Source of the DNA: an uncultured Clostridia bacterium
Lineage (GTDB): Bacteria; Bacillota; Clostridia; Christensenellales; Aristaeellaceae
Assembly (NCBI GenBank): GCA_946407745.1
Contig: CAMJPQ010000002.1
Location: forward strand, 85,787 to 149,786
DNA length: 64,000 nucleotides
Reading direction: 5' to 3'
The translations under genes and the position numbers were made by a program. Position 1 is the stretch's first letter, and each line of letters begins with the position of its first letter. The notes beneath the pieces were generated by a model that was given only the letters and a program-made list of their open reading frames with translations, was not told where the DNA came from and searched no databases. Of this stretch, positions 29,413-39,048 are shown in pieces.

Positions 29413-30534
29413 ATGGAAAAGAAGAGAATACCCTTCCTGCGCATTCCCGCGGTACAGACCCTTCTAGCCTCCCTGATCTGCATTTTGCTTGGTCTGCTCA
29501 TCGGTTTCATCGTGCTTTTGCTGATCAATCCTTCCGGCGCATGGAACGCACTGAAAACCATTATTGAAAATTTCTGGTCCTTCTCTTCGGCAAGGGGACA
29601 GATCAAGAACTTTGGCAATACGCTGGTCAAGACGGCACCGCTTCTGATGTGCTCACTGGCCGTGCTGTTTGCCTATAAGGTTGGCCTGTTCAACATCGGC
29701 GCCGCCGGGCAGTATGTCGCAGGTGCTGGTGTAAGCCTGTTCTTTGCCATCGGGCTAGGCGCGCCCTGGTGGGTGTGCATGATCATGGCCATGCTGGCCG
29801 GAGCGCTGTTGGGCGCGATCTCCGGCGTGCTGAAGGCTCTGCGCAATGTGAACGAGGTCATCTCCTGCATCATGCTGAACTGGATCAGCCTGTATCTTGT
29901 CAACATGCTGCTGGCGCCTTATATGGACATCAACATGAGCGAGACCTGGTCGCTGAAAAAGAATTATCCGGCGGCTGTGCTTCCGACGCTCGGCCTGGAG
30001 CAGCTGCTGAACAACCACCAGTACATAACGATTGCAGTACCTATGGCGATACTTTTCGCCGTCTGCATTTGGGTGCTTCTGACAAAAACACAGCTGGGCT
30101 ACGAGCTGCGCGCTACCGGTCTCAACAAGAACGCCGCCAAATACAGCGGTATGAAGGACCGCTTCAACATAGTGCTGACCATGGCCATCGCAGGCGGTCT
30201 TGCAGGCCTCGGCGCTTCCATGTACTATCTGACCGATATGATCAAGTGGCCCTCTGCCGTAGCAGCCGTGCCGGCCATGGGCTTCAACGGCATCGCTGCT
30301 GCCTTCCTTGGCGGGTTGCATCCCATCGGCGCCATCTTTGCTTCCTTCTTTATCCAGCACATCACTGACGGCGGCTCCTTTATGGAGAAAACCTATCCGG
30401 CTGAAATCGCGAGCTTCATCTCTGCTGTCATCATTTACATGTGCGCCTTTGTGCTGTTCCTCAAGCAGCAAATGAACAAAGAAAGAAGAAGCAGCAAGCG
30501 CTCCGGCGTAAAGGAAGGGGGCAATGTGAAATGA
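29413..30534 (+). CDS. ABC transporter permease (BMP/nucleoside type)
   Basis: KVGLFNIGAAGQYVAGAGVSLFFA; multiple TMs; follows the ATPase. Confidence 0.92.
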   Translation: MEKKRIPFLRIPAVQTLLASLICILLGLLIGFIVLLLINPSGAWNALKTIIENFWSFSSARGQIKNFGNTLVKTAPLLMCSLAVLFAYKVGLFNIGAAGQYVAGAGVSLFFAIGLGAPWWVCMIMAMLAGALLGAISGVLKALRNVNEVISCIMLNWISLYLVNMLLAPYMDINMSETWSLKKNYPAAVLPTLGLEQLLNNHQYITIAVPMAILFAVCIWVLLTKTQLGYELRATGLNKNAAKYSGMKDRFNIVLTMAIAGGLAGLGASMYYLTDMIKWPSAVAAVPAMGFNGIAAAFLGGLHPIGAIFASFFIQHITDGGSFMEKTYPAEIASFISAVIIYMCAFVLFLKQQMNKERRSSKRSGVKEGGNVK

Positions 30535-31469
30535 TCCTGCTGATTCAGTATACGCTGTTGTTCGCGTCCGTACTGCTGCTGGTGGCCCTGGGCGGGTGCT
30601 TCTCTGAGCATTCAGGTGTCATCAATATCGGTCTGGAAGGCATCATGGTCTTTGGTGCGCTCGGCGGCGCGCTCGTCATGCGCTATCTGCCGGCCGGCAC
30701 CTCGCCGTTCATGATCATTCTCCTCTGTGTGCTGGCCTCCATGACGGCAGGATTGTTGTATTCCCTGCTGCTGGCCGTGGCGGCCATCAACTTCAAAGCT
30801 GACCAGACCCTGGTCGGTACCGCCATGAATCTGCTCGGCACCGCCGCTGCGACCGTGCTAGTCAAGGCGATCAATACTGCCACCAACCCTGACAATCCGT
30901 CCGCAACCATATCCTATGTGGAAGCCAGAAAAGCCTTTCTGATGGTAGATGGAAAGGAATTCAGCTGGCTGACGATACTGACGGTTGTTTTACTGGTCGT
31001 TTCCTTTATTCTTCTTTACAAAACAAAGTTCGGCCTGCGTCTTCAGGCCTGTGGTGAGCATCCGCAGGCTGCAGCGTCCGTGGGTATCAACGTCTATAGC
31101 ATGCGCTATGCGGGCGTTATGATATCCGGTGTGCTTGGCGGACTGGGCGGGCTGGTTTACATCACCGCAGGTGTTTCCGAGTGGAAATTTGAAAACGGTG
31201 TGGCCGGCTTTGGCTTCCTCGCCCTCGCAGTGATGATCTTTGGTGGCTGGAAGCCTTTCCGGATCGCGCTGGCTGCCCTGCTGTTCGGTCTGTTCCGCAG
31301 TCTGAGCAACGTGTACACAGGCTTCGATTTCCTCAACCAGCTGAACCTGCCGAGCACAGTATACAATATGCTCCCCTACATCATCTCTCTGGTTGTCCTT
31401 GTGATCTTCTCCAAGAATTCTGCCGCCCCAAAGGCAGAAGGTATACCTTACGACAAGGGTTCCAGATAA
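30531..31469 (+). CDS. ABC transporter permease (BMP/nucleoside type)
   Basis: GGCFSEHSGVINIGLEGIMVFGALGGAL; ATGA overlap with previous permease. Confidence 0.92.
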   Translation: MILLIQYTLLFASVLLLVALGGCFSEHSGVINIGLEGIMVFGALGGALVMRYLPAGTSPFMIILLCVLASMTAGLLYSLLLAVAAINFKADQTLVGTAMNLLGTAAATVLVKAINTATNPDNPSATISYVEARKAFLMVDGKEFSWLTILTVVLLVVSFILLYKTKFGLRLQACGEHPQAAASVGINVYSMRYAGVMISGVLGGLGGLVYITAGVSEWKFENGVAGFGFLALAVMIFGGWKPFRIALAALLFGLFRSLSNVYTGFDFLNQLNLPSTVYNMLPYIISLVVLVIFSKNSAAPKAEGIPYDKGSR

Positions 31470-31484
31470 GAGCTTCACATTTCA

Positions 31485-31520
31485 AAAAGCCTGTTGGATG
31501 GATTTATCCAGCAGGCTTTT
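31485..31520 (+). terminator. Intrinsic terminator of the BMP-type transporter operon
   Basis: AAAAGCCTGTTGGAT - GGATTT-type loop - ATCCAGCAGGCTTTT. Confidence 0.9.
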
Positions 31521-31738
31521 ATCATCCTGATACGATTGCAATATGAGTGAACAGTGGCAACCGCTGACACTGTAGTCCACTATCGCGGCTCTTGTTTTTG
31601 TGATAAAGATATGCAATTTTTCAATTATGCTGTCACTTTGACGCGGAAGGGTACACACGCAGTGATGGTTGCAGAAGCCTAGTCTACTGCATTTATTCGA
31701 GAATACCGATTCATCTCTGCATGATTGTTTACATGAAT

Positions 31739-31764
31739 ACAGCGGCAGGTTTCCCTGCCGCTGT
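31739..31764 (-). terminator. Hairpin downstream of ispH-S1
   Basis: ACAGCGGCAGG-TTTC-CCTGCCGCTGT, 11-bp perfect stem; weak T-run. Confidence 0.6.
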
Positions 31765-31778
31765 GGTAGACCATTGTG

Positions 31779-33842
31779 TTACTCTTTTTCGGTTGCTTCT
31801 TCAGCGGCTTCCTCGACAGCCTCAACAGCCGGCTCAGCGGTGTCGATCGCGATGGCTACGACAGCCTCTGCGTCATCCGCAGGAATGTCAAGGTCCTCTT
31901 CCGCATTCTCAAGCGCTTCTTCTTCCAGCACCTGACGGATGCTCAGAGAGATACGCTTGTTTTCGGTATCAACGGCCAGCACCTTCACCTTCACGATGTC
32001 GCCAACCTGCACCGCGTCCTCAACCTTAGCGATTTTGGTCAGAGCACACTGAGAGATGTGCACCAGGCCATCCAGACCGGGCTCCAGCTCGACAAACGCG
32101 CCGAAGGTCGTGATGCGGACAACCTTGCCCTCAACGATCGCACCGACAGGATACTTCTCAGCTGCATTGTCCCAAGGACGGGGCTGCAGCTGCTTGTAAC
32201 CCAGCTGAATACGCTCGCGCTCGCGGTCCAGGGAGAGGACCTTTACGTCAATTTCCTGACCGGGCTTCACCACATCGCTCGGATGCTTCACATGGCCCCA
32301 GCTCAGGTCGGTGATGTGCACCAGGCCATCAACACCGCCGACATCCACGAAGGCGCCGAAATCAGCCAGACGACGAACGATGCCGTGGATAACAATGCCT
32401 TCCTCCAGGCGTTCCCAGGCTTCCTTCTTCTTGGCCGCGCTGTCTTCAAGGATGAAGGCCTTGCGGCTGGCAACGATGCGCTTCTTCGCGCGATCCACTT
32501 CAATGATCTTCAGCTTCATCTCTTTGCCGACGAAGTCGCCGATCTTCTCCACATAGCGGCGGTCCAGCTGGGACGCAGGCACGAAGGCACGAACACCGCC
32601 GACATCCACGATAAGGCCGCCCTTAACAGCCTCTTTGCCAACGCCGTCGATGTACTCACCGGCGTCGTTCTTGGCCATGAGCTCTTCCCAGACCTTCTTA
32701 TTGACGATGTTGCGCTGGGAGAGCACCACATTACCCTCGCCGTCGTTCACCTTGACGACCTCAACCTCAATCTCGTCGCCGACATTTACATTCTGGTCGA
32801 TGAGGTCAGAGCGCTTGATCAGGCCATCGGACTTGTAACCGATGTTGACGCAAACTTCCTCATCGCCCACCTGCACCACGGTGCCGGTCACGGTTTGGCC
32901 GTTGCGGATCCTGACGAAGGTCTTGTCGACTGCAGCCATGAAATCATTTTTGATTTCCTCTGCCGCGTCAACAACCTCTTCGGGGGTAACGGGAGCCTTG
33001 TTCTCGATGTCAGTCATTACAGTGACAACCTCCTCCAGTGCACTGCGCGGCGTAGACGCACCGGCAGTTACACCAATGAAATCTGATTGGATATTTGCAA
33101 AGGCGTGCGGTATCTCCGACGCGCTCTCTACCAGAATTGTCCGCTCACATAAGGCTTTGCAAGCCTCATAGAGCTTGCGCGTATTCGCGCTGTTGCGGCC
33201 GCCGACAACGATCATGCAGTCTGCCCGCCTGGCCAGCTCACGTGCTGCATGCTGGCGCTTCTGCGTGGCAAGGCATATCGTGCGGTGCACAGTGAGATTT
33301 GCGACACGTTTCTGCACATACTGCAGCAGCATTTCCCACCTGTCCGGCGGAAATGTTGTCTGCGCGCAGAGCATAGCGGCGTCCATCTCCGGCAGGGCTG
33401 TTATTTCTTCCGCTGAAGAAACGACATACACTGGACTCTGGGACCAGCCAGCCGTGCCTACGACCTCCGGGTGATCCTTCTCCCCCATCAGAATGATGGG
33501 CAATCCCCGATGTGAAGCCTCAGCAACCAGTGAATGCAGCTTGCTGACGAAGGGGCATGTCAGATCAATCAGCGAGCAGCCAGCATCCTTCAGTGCTTCC
33601 TGCTCGTCATGGCTGATCCCGTGGCTGCGAATCAGCACACGATGTCCTGCAGCCTCATCCACCGAATGTACCGGCGGCACACCCAGTTTGCTGAGACTTT
33701 CAACCACAGTTGGGTTGTGAATCAGTTCACCGTAAGTACAGCTCTTTCCTGCAGAGGTGCTTTCCGCTTCACGCATCGCGGCGGATACAGCCCTTTCAAC
33801 CCCCATGCAAAAGCCGGCATAGGATGCAACTTCAATCGGCAT
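31779..33842 (-). CDS. ispH: IspH (HMBPP reductase) fused to four S1 RNA-binding domains
   Basis: IspH cysteines GFCMGVERAV, DLTCPFV, RTICLATQ followed by four S1 repeats (e.g. GIVRRLADFGAFVDVGGVDGLVHITDLSW) and an acidic tail. Confidence 0.95.
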   Translation of the reverse strand: MPIEVASYAGFCMGVERAVSAAMREAESTSAGKSCTYGELIHNPTVVESLSKLGVPPVHSVDEAAGHRVLIRSHGISHDEQEALKDAGCSLIDLTCPFVSKLHSLVAEASHRGLPIILMGEKDHPEVVGTAGWSQSPVYVVSSAEEITALPEMDAAMLCAQTTFPPDRWEMLLQYVQKRVANLTVHRTICLATQKRQHAARELARRADCMIVVGGRNSANTRKLYEACKALCERTILVESASEIPHAFANIQSDFIGVTAGASTPRSALEEVVTVMTDIENKAPVTPEEVVDAAEEIKNDFMAAVDKTFVRIRNGQTVTGTVVQVGDEEVCVNIGYKSDGLIKRSDLIDQNVNVGDEIEVEVVKVNDGEGNVVLSQRNIVNKKVWEELMAKNDAGEYIDGVGKEAVKGGLIVDVGGVRAFVPASQLDRRYVEKIGDFVGKEMKLKIIEVDRAKKRIVASRKAFILEDSAAKKKEAWERLEEGIVIHGIVRRLADFGAFVDVGGVDGLVHITDLSWGHVKHPSDVVKPGQEIDVKVLSLDRERERIQLGYKQLQPRPWDNAAEKYPVGAIVEGKVVRITTFGAFVELEPGLDGLVHISQCALTKIAKVEDAVQVGDIVKVKVLAVDTENKRISLSIRQVLEEEALENAEEDLDIPADDAEAVVAIAIDTAEPAVEAVEEAAEEATEKE

Positions 33843-33975
33843 GGGGTGAGCCTCCGTTTCAGTTCGAACAGATGCAGGTAAATGTTGTTCAAATACCTAT
33901 TTCTGTTCATTTCTTATAAATTCTACGCCTTTAAGAAAATTCCTGCCTGAAAATTAAAAATTTGTAAATTTTTTT

Positions 33976-34002
33976 AAAAGGCTGCCGCATTGAGCGGCAG
34001 CC
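33976..34002 (-). terminator. Intrinsic terminator of solute-binding protein gene
   Basis: Minus strand GGCTGCCGC-TCAAT-GCGGCAGCC then TTTT. Confidence 0.8.
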
Positions 34003-34023
34003 CCTGAGTTCAAACCAGAAGGA

Positions 34024-35370
34024 TTACTTGTTGAACGCGTCCAGCAGGCCCTGCCATACGGGGGTCTTGGACTCAAGCAGCTCGGCAGGAGTGCTTCCGC
34101 CCAGGTTCCACAGGAAGTCGCTGCCTTCGATATCGTTCACAGAGCCAAGCAGCAGCACGCGGTCCACAGCGCAGTGCTCGGACTCACGCAGAGCGGCATA
34201 AGTCTCATCCACAGCGCGGTCGTCGGTGAAGTTGTACTTGTTGCCGATCCAGTTGTCTTCCTCATAACCGGGGGTGTCGTTGGTCCACAGGTCATAAATG
34301 AAGGTGATCTTCGCAACAGTCTCTTCGTCATACACGTTGGGGATGACGGTGATGTTGTCGCTGGCAATGTGATAGAAGGTGTCGCCCTTGGGGCCTACGG
34401 GGAAGGCTACGCAGCCCCATTCATCAGCCATGTCAGCCATCTCGGAGTTGTCGTTGAAGCCGCCGTAGGTCTGATACATATAGAAGCCGCAGAAGCCCTG
34501 CTTCCAGGCATCCTTGTAGTAGTCCCAGCTGCCGTCAGCGGGCTGCTGATAGCCGTAGGTGTTCCAGATGTCCTTCGCCCAGGCCAGCGCTTCCAGGGTA
34601 TTGTCGCTGCCGGCAGTGATGACCAGCTTGCCATTCTCGTCATAGTCGAAGAAGGAGCCGCCATTGTTGAACACGGCCACGCGGTACATATCCACGTTGG
34701 AACCGGTCATGCCATAGATATCAGGGGTACCGTCGTTGTCGGTATCCTTCTGGATCTTGGCCAGCAGTTCCTGGAAGGCGTCAAAGGTCCAGGTGCCGTC
34801 ACGCTGCATGTCATAGATGGTTTCCCATTCGATGCCGGCATCCTCAAGCACGCGCTTGTTGAAGTACAGGCACTGACGGGGCTCAGACACACCGGACACC
34901 ACGCCGTATACCTTGCCGTCCTTGGTCATCAGCTCAAGGTCGGTCTTGTTCCACTTTTCGGCGGTCAGGTCGATCAGGTCATTGTTCCACGCAGCCAGCG
35001 CGTCGTTGCCCATGGGGCCGCCCACGAAGTCCGGGGGCAGGATGAACAGGCACAGAGAACCATCGGGAGCGCCAACAAAGTTGACCAGCTCCTGAGAGTT
35101 GGAACCCCAGTCGCCCTTCGCGATCTGCTCAACCTCGCAGTTGTAGGTGGACATGATCCAGTCGCGATAGTCATAGGTAGCCTGCTCTTCCTCGGTCGGA
35201 TCGTCCTTACGGGCAGAGCTGGAGGTCCAGTAGTCATAGATCCAGATCTTCTGGCCGCCCAGATCAATGCCTTCGACAACCTCAGGATATCCCTCGGGCG
35301 ATTCCGCCAGCGCGGGTACCATGGCAGCCACCATCAGAGCGGTCAGCAGCAGGGCAAGGAACTTCTTCAT
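34024..35370 (-). CDS. Extracellular solute-binding protein (family-1-like), orphan
   Basis: Signal peptide MKKFLALLLTALMVAAMVPALAE; YGVVSGVSEPRQCLYFNKRVLEDAGIE..TWTFDAFQELLAKI; no permease neighbours. Confidence 0.85.
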   Translation of the reverse strand: MKKFLALLLTALMVAAMVPALAESPEGYPEVVEGIDLGGQKIWIYDYWTSSSARKDDPTEEEQATYDYRDWIMSTYNCEVEQIAKGDWGSNSQELVNFVGAPDGSLCLFILPPDFVGGPMGNDALAAWNNDLIDLTAEKWNKTDLELMTKDGKVYGVVSGVSEPRQCLYFNKRVLEDAGIEWETIYDMQRDGTWTFDAFQELLAKIQKDTDNDGTPDIYGMTGSNVDMYRVAVFNNGGSFFDYDENGKLVITAGSDNTLEALAWAKDIWNTYGYQQPADGSWDYYKDAWKQGFCGFYMYQTYGGFNDNSEMADMADEWGCVAFPVGPKGDTFYHIASDNITVIPNVYDEETVAKITFIYDLWTNDTPGYEEDNWIGNKYNFTDDRAVDETYAALRESEHCAVDRVLLLGSVNDIEGSDFLWNLGGSTPAELLESKTPVWQGLLDAFNK

Positions 35371-35521
35371 GCAACAAGCCTCCTTTTATTTCTGCGGGAG
35401 AATACCCGCCTTTTTATGGTGAAAACCAAAAGCAAGACTGCACAAGGCCGCCTTACCGTACTGGCACTTATGGACAGGCTATCCAAAATGCCATTGATTT
35501 CCGCCATATTTGACATGCTGA

Positions 35522-35550
35522 AGTATAGCACAATTTTTCCATCTTGTCTA
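35522..35550 (-). promoter_or_regulatory. Sigma-A promoter for orphan solute-binding protein
   Basis: Minus strand TAGACA - 17 bp - TATACT. Confidence 0.65.
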
Positions 35551-35711
35551 TATCTTAGCTTAAGAATCCGCAAAAATTTCAAATAGCGATCGCTCGCACT
35601 GCAGATTCGGCCAATGCCGCTGGCTTTGTAAATCGCTAAGAAACCCCCTTTAATTCCCAGCAGGCTTATGATATAATGTTTTCATCCTATCATTGCGAAG
35701 GAGAGACTGTC

Positions 35712-38108
35712 ATGCAATTCGGACACTTCGACAACCAGCGGCGCGAGTATGTCATCACTGACCCCCGCACCCCCATGCCCTGGGCTAACTATCTCGGTTC
35801 GCCCGCCTACGGTGCCATCGTCACACAGAATGCCGGTGGCTACAGCTTTGTGAAAAGCGGCGCAGCCGGACGCATTCTGCGCTATACCTTCAATCAGTTT
35901 GACGAGCCCGGCCGCTATGTTTATCTCCGCGACAATGAGACCGGCGACTTCTGGTCCGCTTCATGGCGACCGGTGGAAAAGCCCCTCGATGCTTTCACCA
36001 CGAAGACCCGTCACGGCACTGCCTATACCGTCATTGAGTCGCAGTACAGCGGTATTTCCTCTGAGGTTACCTATTATGTTCCCAACGGTGCCGACCATGA
36101 GGTTTGGCGCGTGAAGGTCAGAAACGATTCCGGCCGTGCCCGCGAAATCGGCGTGACCGGTTACTGCGAGCTGACCACAGAGAGCTTTTACACGCAGGAC
36201 CTTGTGAACATGCAGTATACGCAGTTCATCACAACTACTGAGTTCCATGACGACCACATCCTGCAGCGCATCAATCAGTTCTGCGACCTGAACGAGTATG
36301 GCGAAAACGGACGTGAGCGCTTCTTCGGCCTGGCCGGAAGTCCGGTCGTCAGCTATACAGGCCGTCGTGAGCGTTTCCTCGGCACGCACCGTTTCGCCAG
36401 TCCTCAGGGCATCCTTGACGGCAAGCTGGACAATTCTGTCAATTTCAACGGGAACCCCTGCGGCGCTCTGCATACCGTTGTGCGCCTTGCTCCCGGCGAA
36501 GAAGCCACCTTTGCCTTTGTGCTGGCGCAGAAGGGTGAAAGAGCGGCTCGCGCGCTCCTGGATACATATCAGGATACAAAGGCCAAGACCGAAGCGGAGC
36601 TTAACGAGCTCATCGCCTACTGGCACGGCAAGCTCTCCAATCTGAGCATTTCCACGCCTGACGAAGACCTGAACACCATGGTGAACACCTGGAATGCCTT
36701 CCAGTGCTTCACCACCTTTGTGTGGAGCCGCGCTGCCTCCCTTACCTACGCGGGCGAGAGGAACGGCTACGGCTACCGCGATACCGTGCAGGATATTCAG
36801 GGCATCATCCATCTTGATCCGGCAATGGCGAAGGAGAGAATCCGCTTCATGCTCTCCGCGCAGGTGCATCACGGCGGCGGTCTGCCCCTTGTTAAGTTTG
36901 ATCACAATGCGGGCCACGAGGACACACCGGAGCAAGAAAGCTATGTGAAGGCCACCGGCCATCCCCACTACCGCGCGGACGATGCCATGTGGCTCTTCCC
37001 CACCGTTTATAAGTACATTGCCGAAACCGGTGACAGGGCATTCATGGATGAGGTCATTCCCTTTGCCGACAAGGATGAGGGCACGGTGACCGAGCATCTC
37101 AAGCGGGCCATCAATTTCACACTGAATCACCTTGGCGCGCACGGCATGCCTGCCGGGCTGCACGCCGACTGGAACGACTGCCTGAAGCTCGGCGCACAGG
37201 GTGAGAGCAGCTTTGTGGCCTTCCAGTTCTACTGGGCGCTGCGCCTTCTGAATGAGCTGCTGCCGGACAGCGAGGAGAATGCCGAATACCGTGTCTTCCT
37301 GAAGGAAACCGGTGAGAAGATGCTTTCTTTGATCAATGAGCACTTCTGGGAAGGTGACCGCTGGCTGCGCGGCTACACGCAGGACGGCGCTGTGATCGGC
37401 TCGAAGCACGATCCGGAAGCCTCGATGTGGCTGAATCCGCAGGCATGGGGCGTCATTTCCCGCGCGGACACAGCGGAGCAGGCGAAGATTTCTCTTGAGA
37501 CCATGAACCGCCTCCTGAACACTCCCAACGGCGTGGAACTGATGGCGCCGTGCTATCGCAAGCACGCGTTTGACGGCGCTGCCATGCTGCTGTTTAACCC
37601 CACCACCAAGGAAAACGGCGGCATTTTCTGCCAGGCACAGGGCTGGGCCATACTGGCCGAAGCCCTGGTCGGCCATGGCGGACGCGCTTTTACCTATTTT
37701 AAAGAGAGCTGCCCCGCCGCCTACAACGATCGGGCCGAGATCCGCGAGGTGGAACCCTATGTGCATTCTCAGTTCATTGAGGGGCACGATACTCCACAGC
37801 CCGGCCGCGCTCACGTCCATTGGCTGACCGGTACGGCCTCCACTGTGATGGTCGGTATGGTGGAAGGCATTCTCGGCCTGCGTCCCACGCCGGACGGGCT
37901 GCGTATCAGTCCCTCCATACCTGCGGAATGGAACGGCTTTACCATGGAAAAGACCTTCCGCGGCAAGCACCTGCACATTTCGGTGGACAACAGTGCTCAC
38001 CATGAAGGAGGCCTGGAAAAGACCTTCCTGAACGGGAAGGAGATTCCTGGCGGTCTGCTGACGGACGATCTGCTTGCAGACGGTGACAGCATCACCGTTG
38101 TCATGTAA
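35712..38108 (+). CDS. GH94-type glycoside phosphorylase (cellobiose-phosphorylase-like)
   Basis: YVITDPRTPMPWANYLGSPAYGAIVTQNAGGYSF, YRDTVQDIQGIIHLDPAMAKERI, HADWNDCLKLG; size 798 aa. Confidence 0.92.
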   Translation: MQFGHFDNQRREYVITDPRTPMPWANYLGSPAYGAIVTQNAGGYSFVKSGAAGRILRYTFNQFDEPGRYVYLRDNETGDFWSASWRPVEKPLDAFTTKTRHGTAYTVIESQYSGISSEVTYYVPNGADHEVWRVKVRNDSGRAREIGVTGYCELTTESFYTQDLVNMQYTQFITTTEFHDDHILQRINQFCDLNEYGENGRERFFGLAGSPVVSYTGRRERFLGTHRFASPQGILDGKLDNSVNFNGNPCGALHTVVRLAPGEEATFAFVLAQKGERAARALLDTYQDTKAKTEAELNELIAYWHGKLSNLSISTPDEDLNTMVNTWNAFQCFTTFVWSRAASLTYAGERNGYGYRDTVQDIQGIIHLDPAMAKERIRFMLSAQVHHGGGLPLVKFDHNAGHEDTPEQESYVKATGHPHYRADDAMWLFPTVYKYIAETGDRAFMDEVIPFADKDEGTVTEHLKRAINFTLNHLGAHGMPAGLHADWNDCLKLGAQGESSFVAFQFYWALRLLNELLPDSEENAEYRVFLKETGEKMLSLINEHFWEGDRWLRGYTQDGAVIGSKHDPEASMWLNPQAWGVISRADTAEQAKISLETMNRLLNTPNGVELMAPCYRKHAFDGAAMLLFNPTTKENGGIFCQAQGWAILAEALVGHGGRAFTYFKESCPAAYNDRAEIREVEPYVHSQFIEGHDTPQPGRAHVHWLTGTASTVMVGMVEGILGLRPTPDGLRISPSIPAEWNGFTMEKTFRGKHLHISVDNSAHHEGGLEKTFLNGKEIPGGLLTDDLLADGDSITVVM

Positions 38109-38109
38109 T

Positions 38110-39033
38110 ATGAACTCCGGATGGAATGCGATGGCTGTTCCGTACAGCCGCTATCTCATCGGTTCCCTCCCCTGGTACAGTGTGCTGGTCGTCGCCGGTA
38201 TGGCGGCAGCCATCGCACTGTGCATGAAGGAGGAGCGCCGTCTTGGGCTGCCGAAGGACACCGCGCTGGACCTGGCCCTGTGGGTCATTCCCGTGGGTGT
38301 CCTCGGCGCCCGTATCTATTATGTCGTTTTTACCTGGGAGCATTTTTCTGCCAACCCACTGTCTGTGTTCGCTGTATGGCAGGGTGGGCTGGCTATTTAC
38401 GGCGGCATCATCGCGGGCTTCTTGACAGTCGTGATTTTTGCACTGTGCCGCCATCTGTCCACAGCTATGTTGACTGACATGGTGGTACCCGGTGTCGCGC
38501 TGGCACAGGCCATCGGCCGGTGGGGCAACTACTTCAATCAGGAAGCGTACGGCGGTGTTATTGAAAACACCGCGCTGCAGTATTTTCCCGCCGGCGTGCT
38601 GATCGCCGAGAACGGCACCCTCGTGTGGCATCAAGCGACCTTTTTCTATGAGTCGGCATGGAATCTGCTGGTGTTTGTGCTGCTGTGGACAGGGAGACGC
38701 AAACGGGCCAGGCCCGGTGACACAACGCTGTGGTATCTGCTTTTGTACGGCGCAGGACGTGTGCTGATCGAAGGCCTTCGCACAGACAGCCTCATGGCCG
38801 GAAGCCTGCGAATCAGCCAGGTGCTTTCCGCTGTGATGCTGGCTGCTGTGCCGCTCTTCTTCATTCTTCGGCTTGAACAGAAGAAGGCACTTCAGGCAGA
38901 GCTGTGTCTTGCAGCAATGAATTTGGCCCTGTGGTGGCTGATGTGGCGCCAGGCCTCTGTGCTGCTGTGTGTCCTTCCCTGCCTGGGAATACTGCTTTTG
39001 ACCTTATACGCCGAGCGAAAAAGCCGACAGTAG
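38110..39033 (+). CDS. lgt: Prolipoprotein diacylglyceryl transferase
   Basis: YGGIIAGFLT, VALAQAIGRWGNYFNQEAYGG, ATFFYESAWNL, GAGRVLIEGLRTDSL. Confidence 0.95.
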   Translation: MNSGWNAMAVPYSRYLIGSLPWYSVLVVAGMAAAIALCMKEERRLGLPKDTALDLALWVIPVGVLGARIYYVVFTWEHFSANPLSVFAVWQGGLAIYGGIIAGFLTVVIFALCRHLSTAMLTDMVVPGVALAQAIGRWGNYFNQEAYGGVIENTALQYFPAGVLIAENGTLVWHQATFFYESAWNLLVFVLLWTGRRKRARPGDTTLWYLLLYGAGRVLIEGLRTDSLMAGSLRISQVLSAVMLAAVPLFFILRLEQKKALQAELCLAAMNLALWWLMWRQASVLLCVLPCLGILLLTLYAERKSRQ

Positions 39034-39048
39034 TTAATTATAAAGGAT

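Noticed and set aside
31521-31738. About 220-bp unassigned intergenic stretch between the transporter operon and ispH-S1
   Set aside because: Contains a weak ACAGTG/CACTGT repeat (31551-31573) but no promoter plus terminator pair or RNA family signature that I can support
34174-35586. 470-aa plus-strand ORF opposite the orphan binding protein
   Set aside because: Antisense artefact; minus strand has promoter, RBS, signal peptide and terminator
35961-38003. 680-aa minus-strand ORF opposite the GH94 gene
   Set aside because: Antisense shadow of a GC-rich coding gene; no recognisable domain, and the plus frame is a clear GH94 protein
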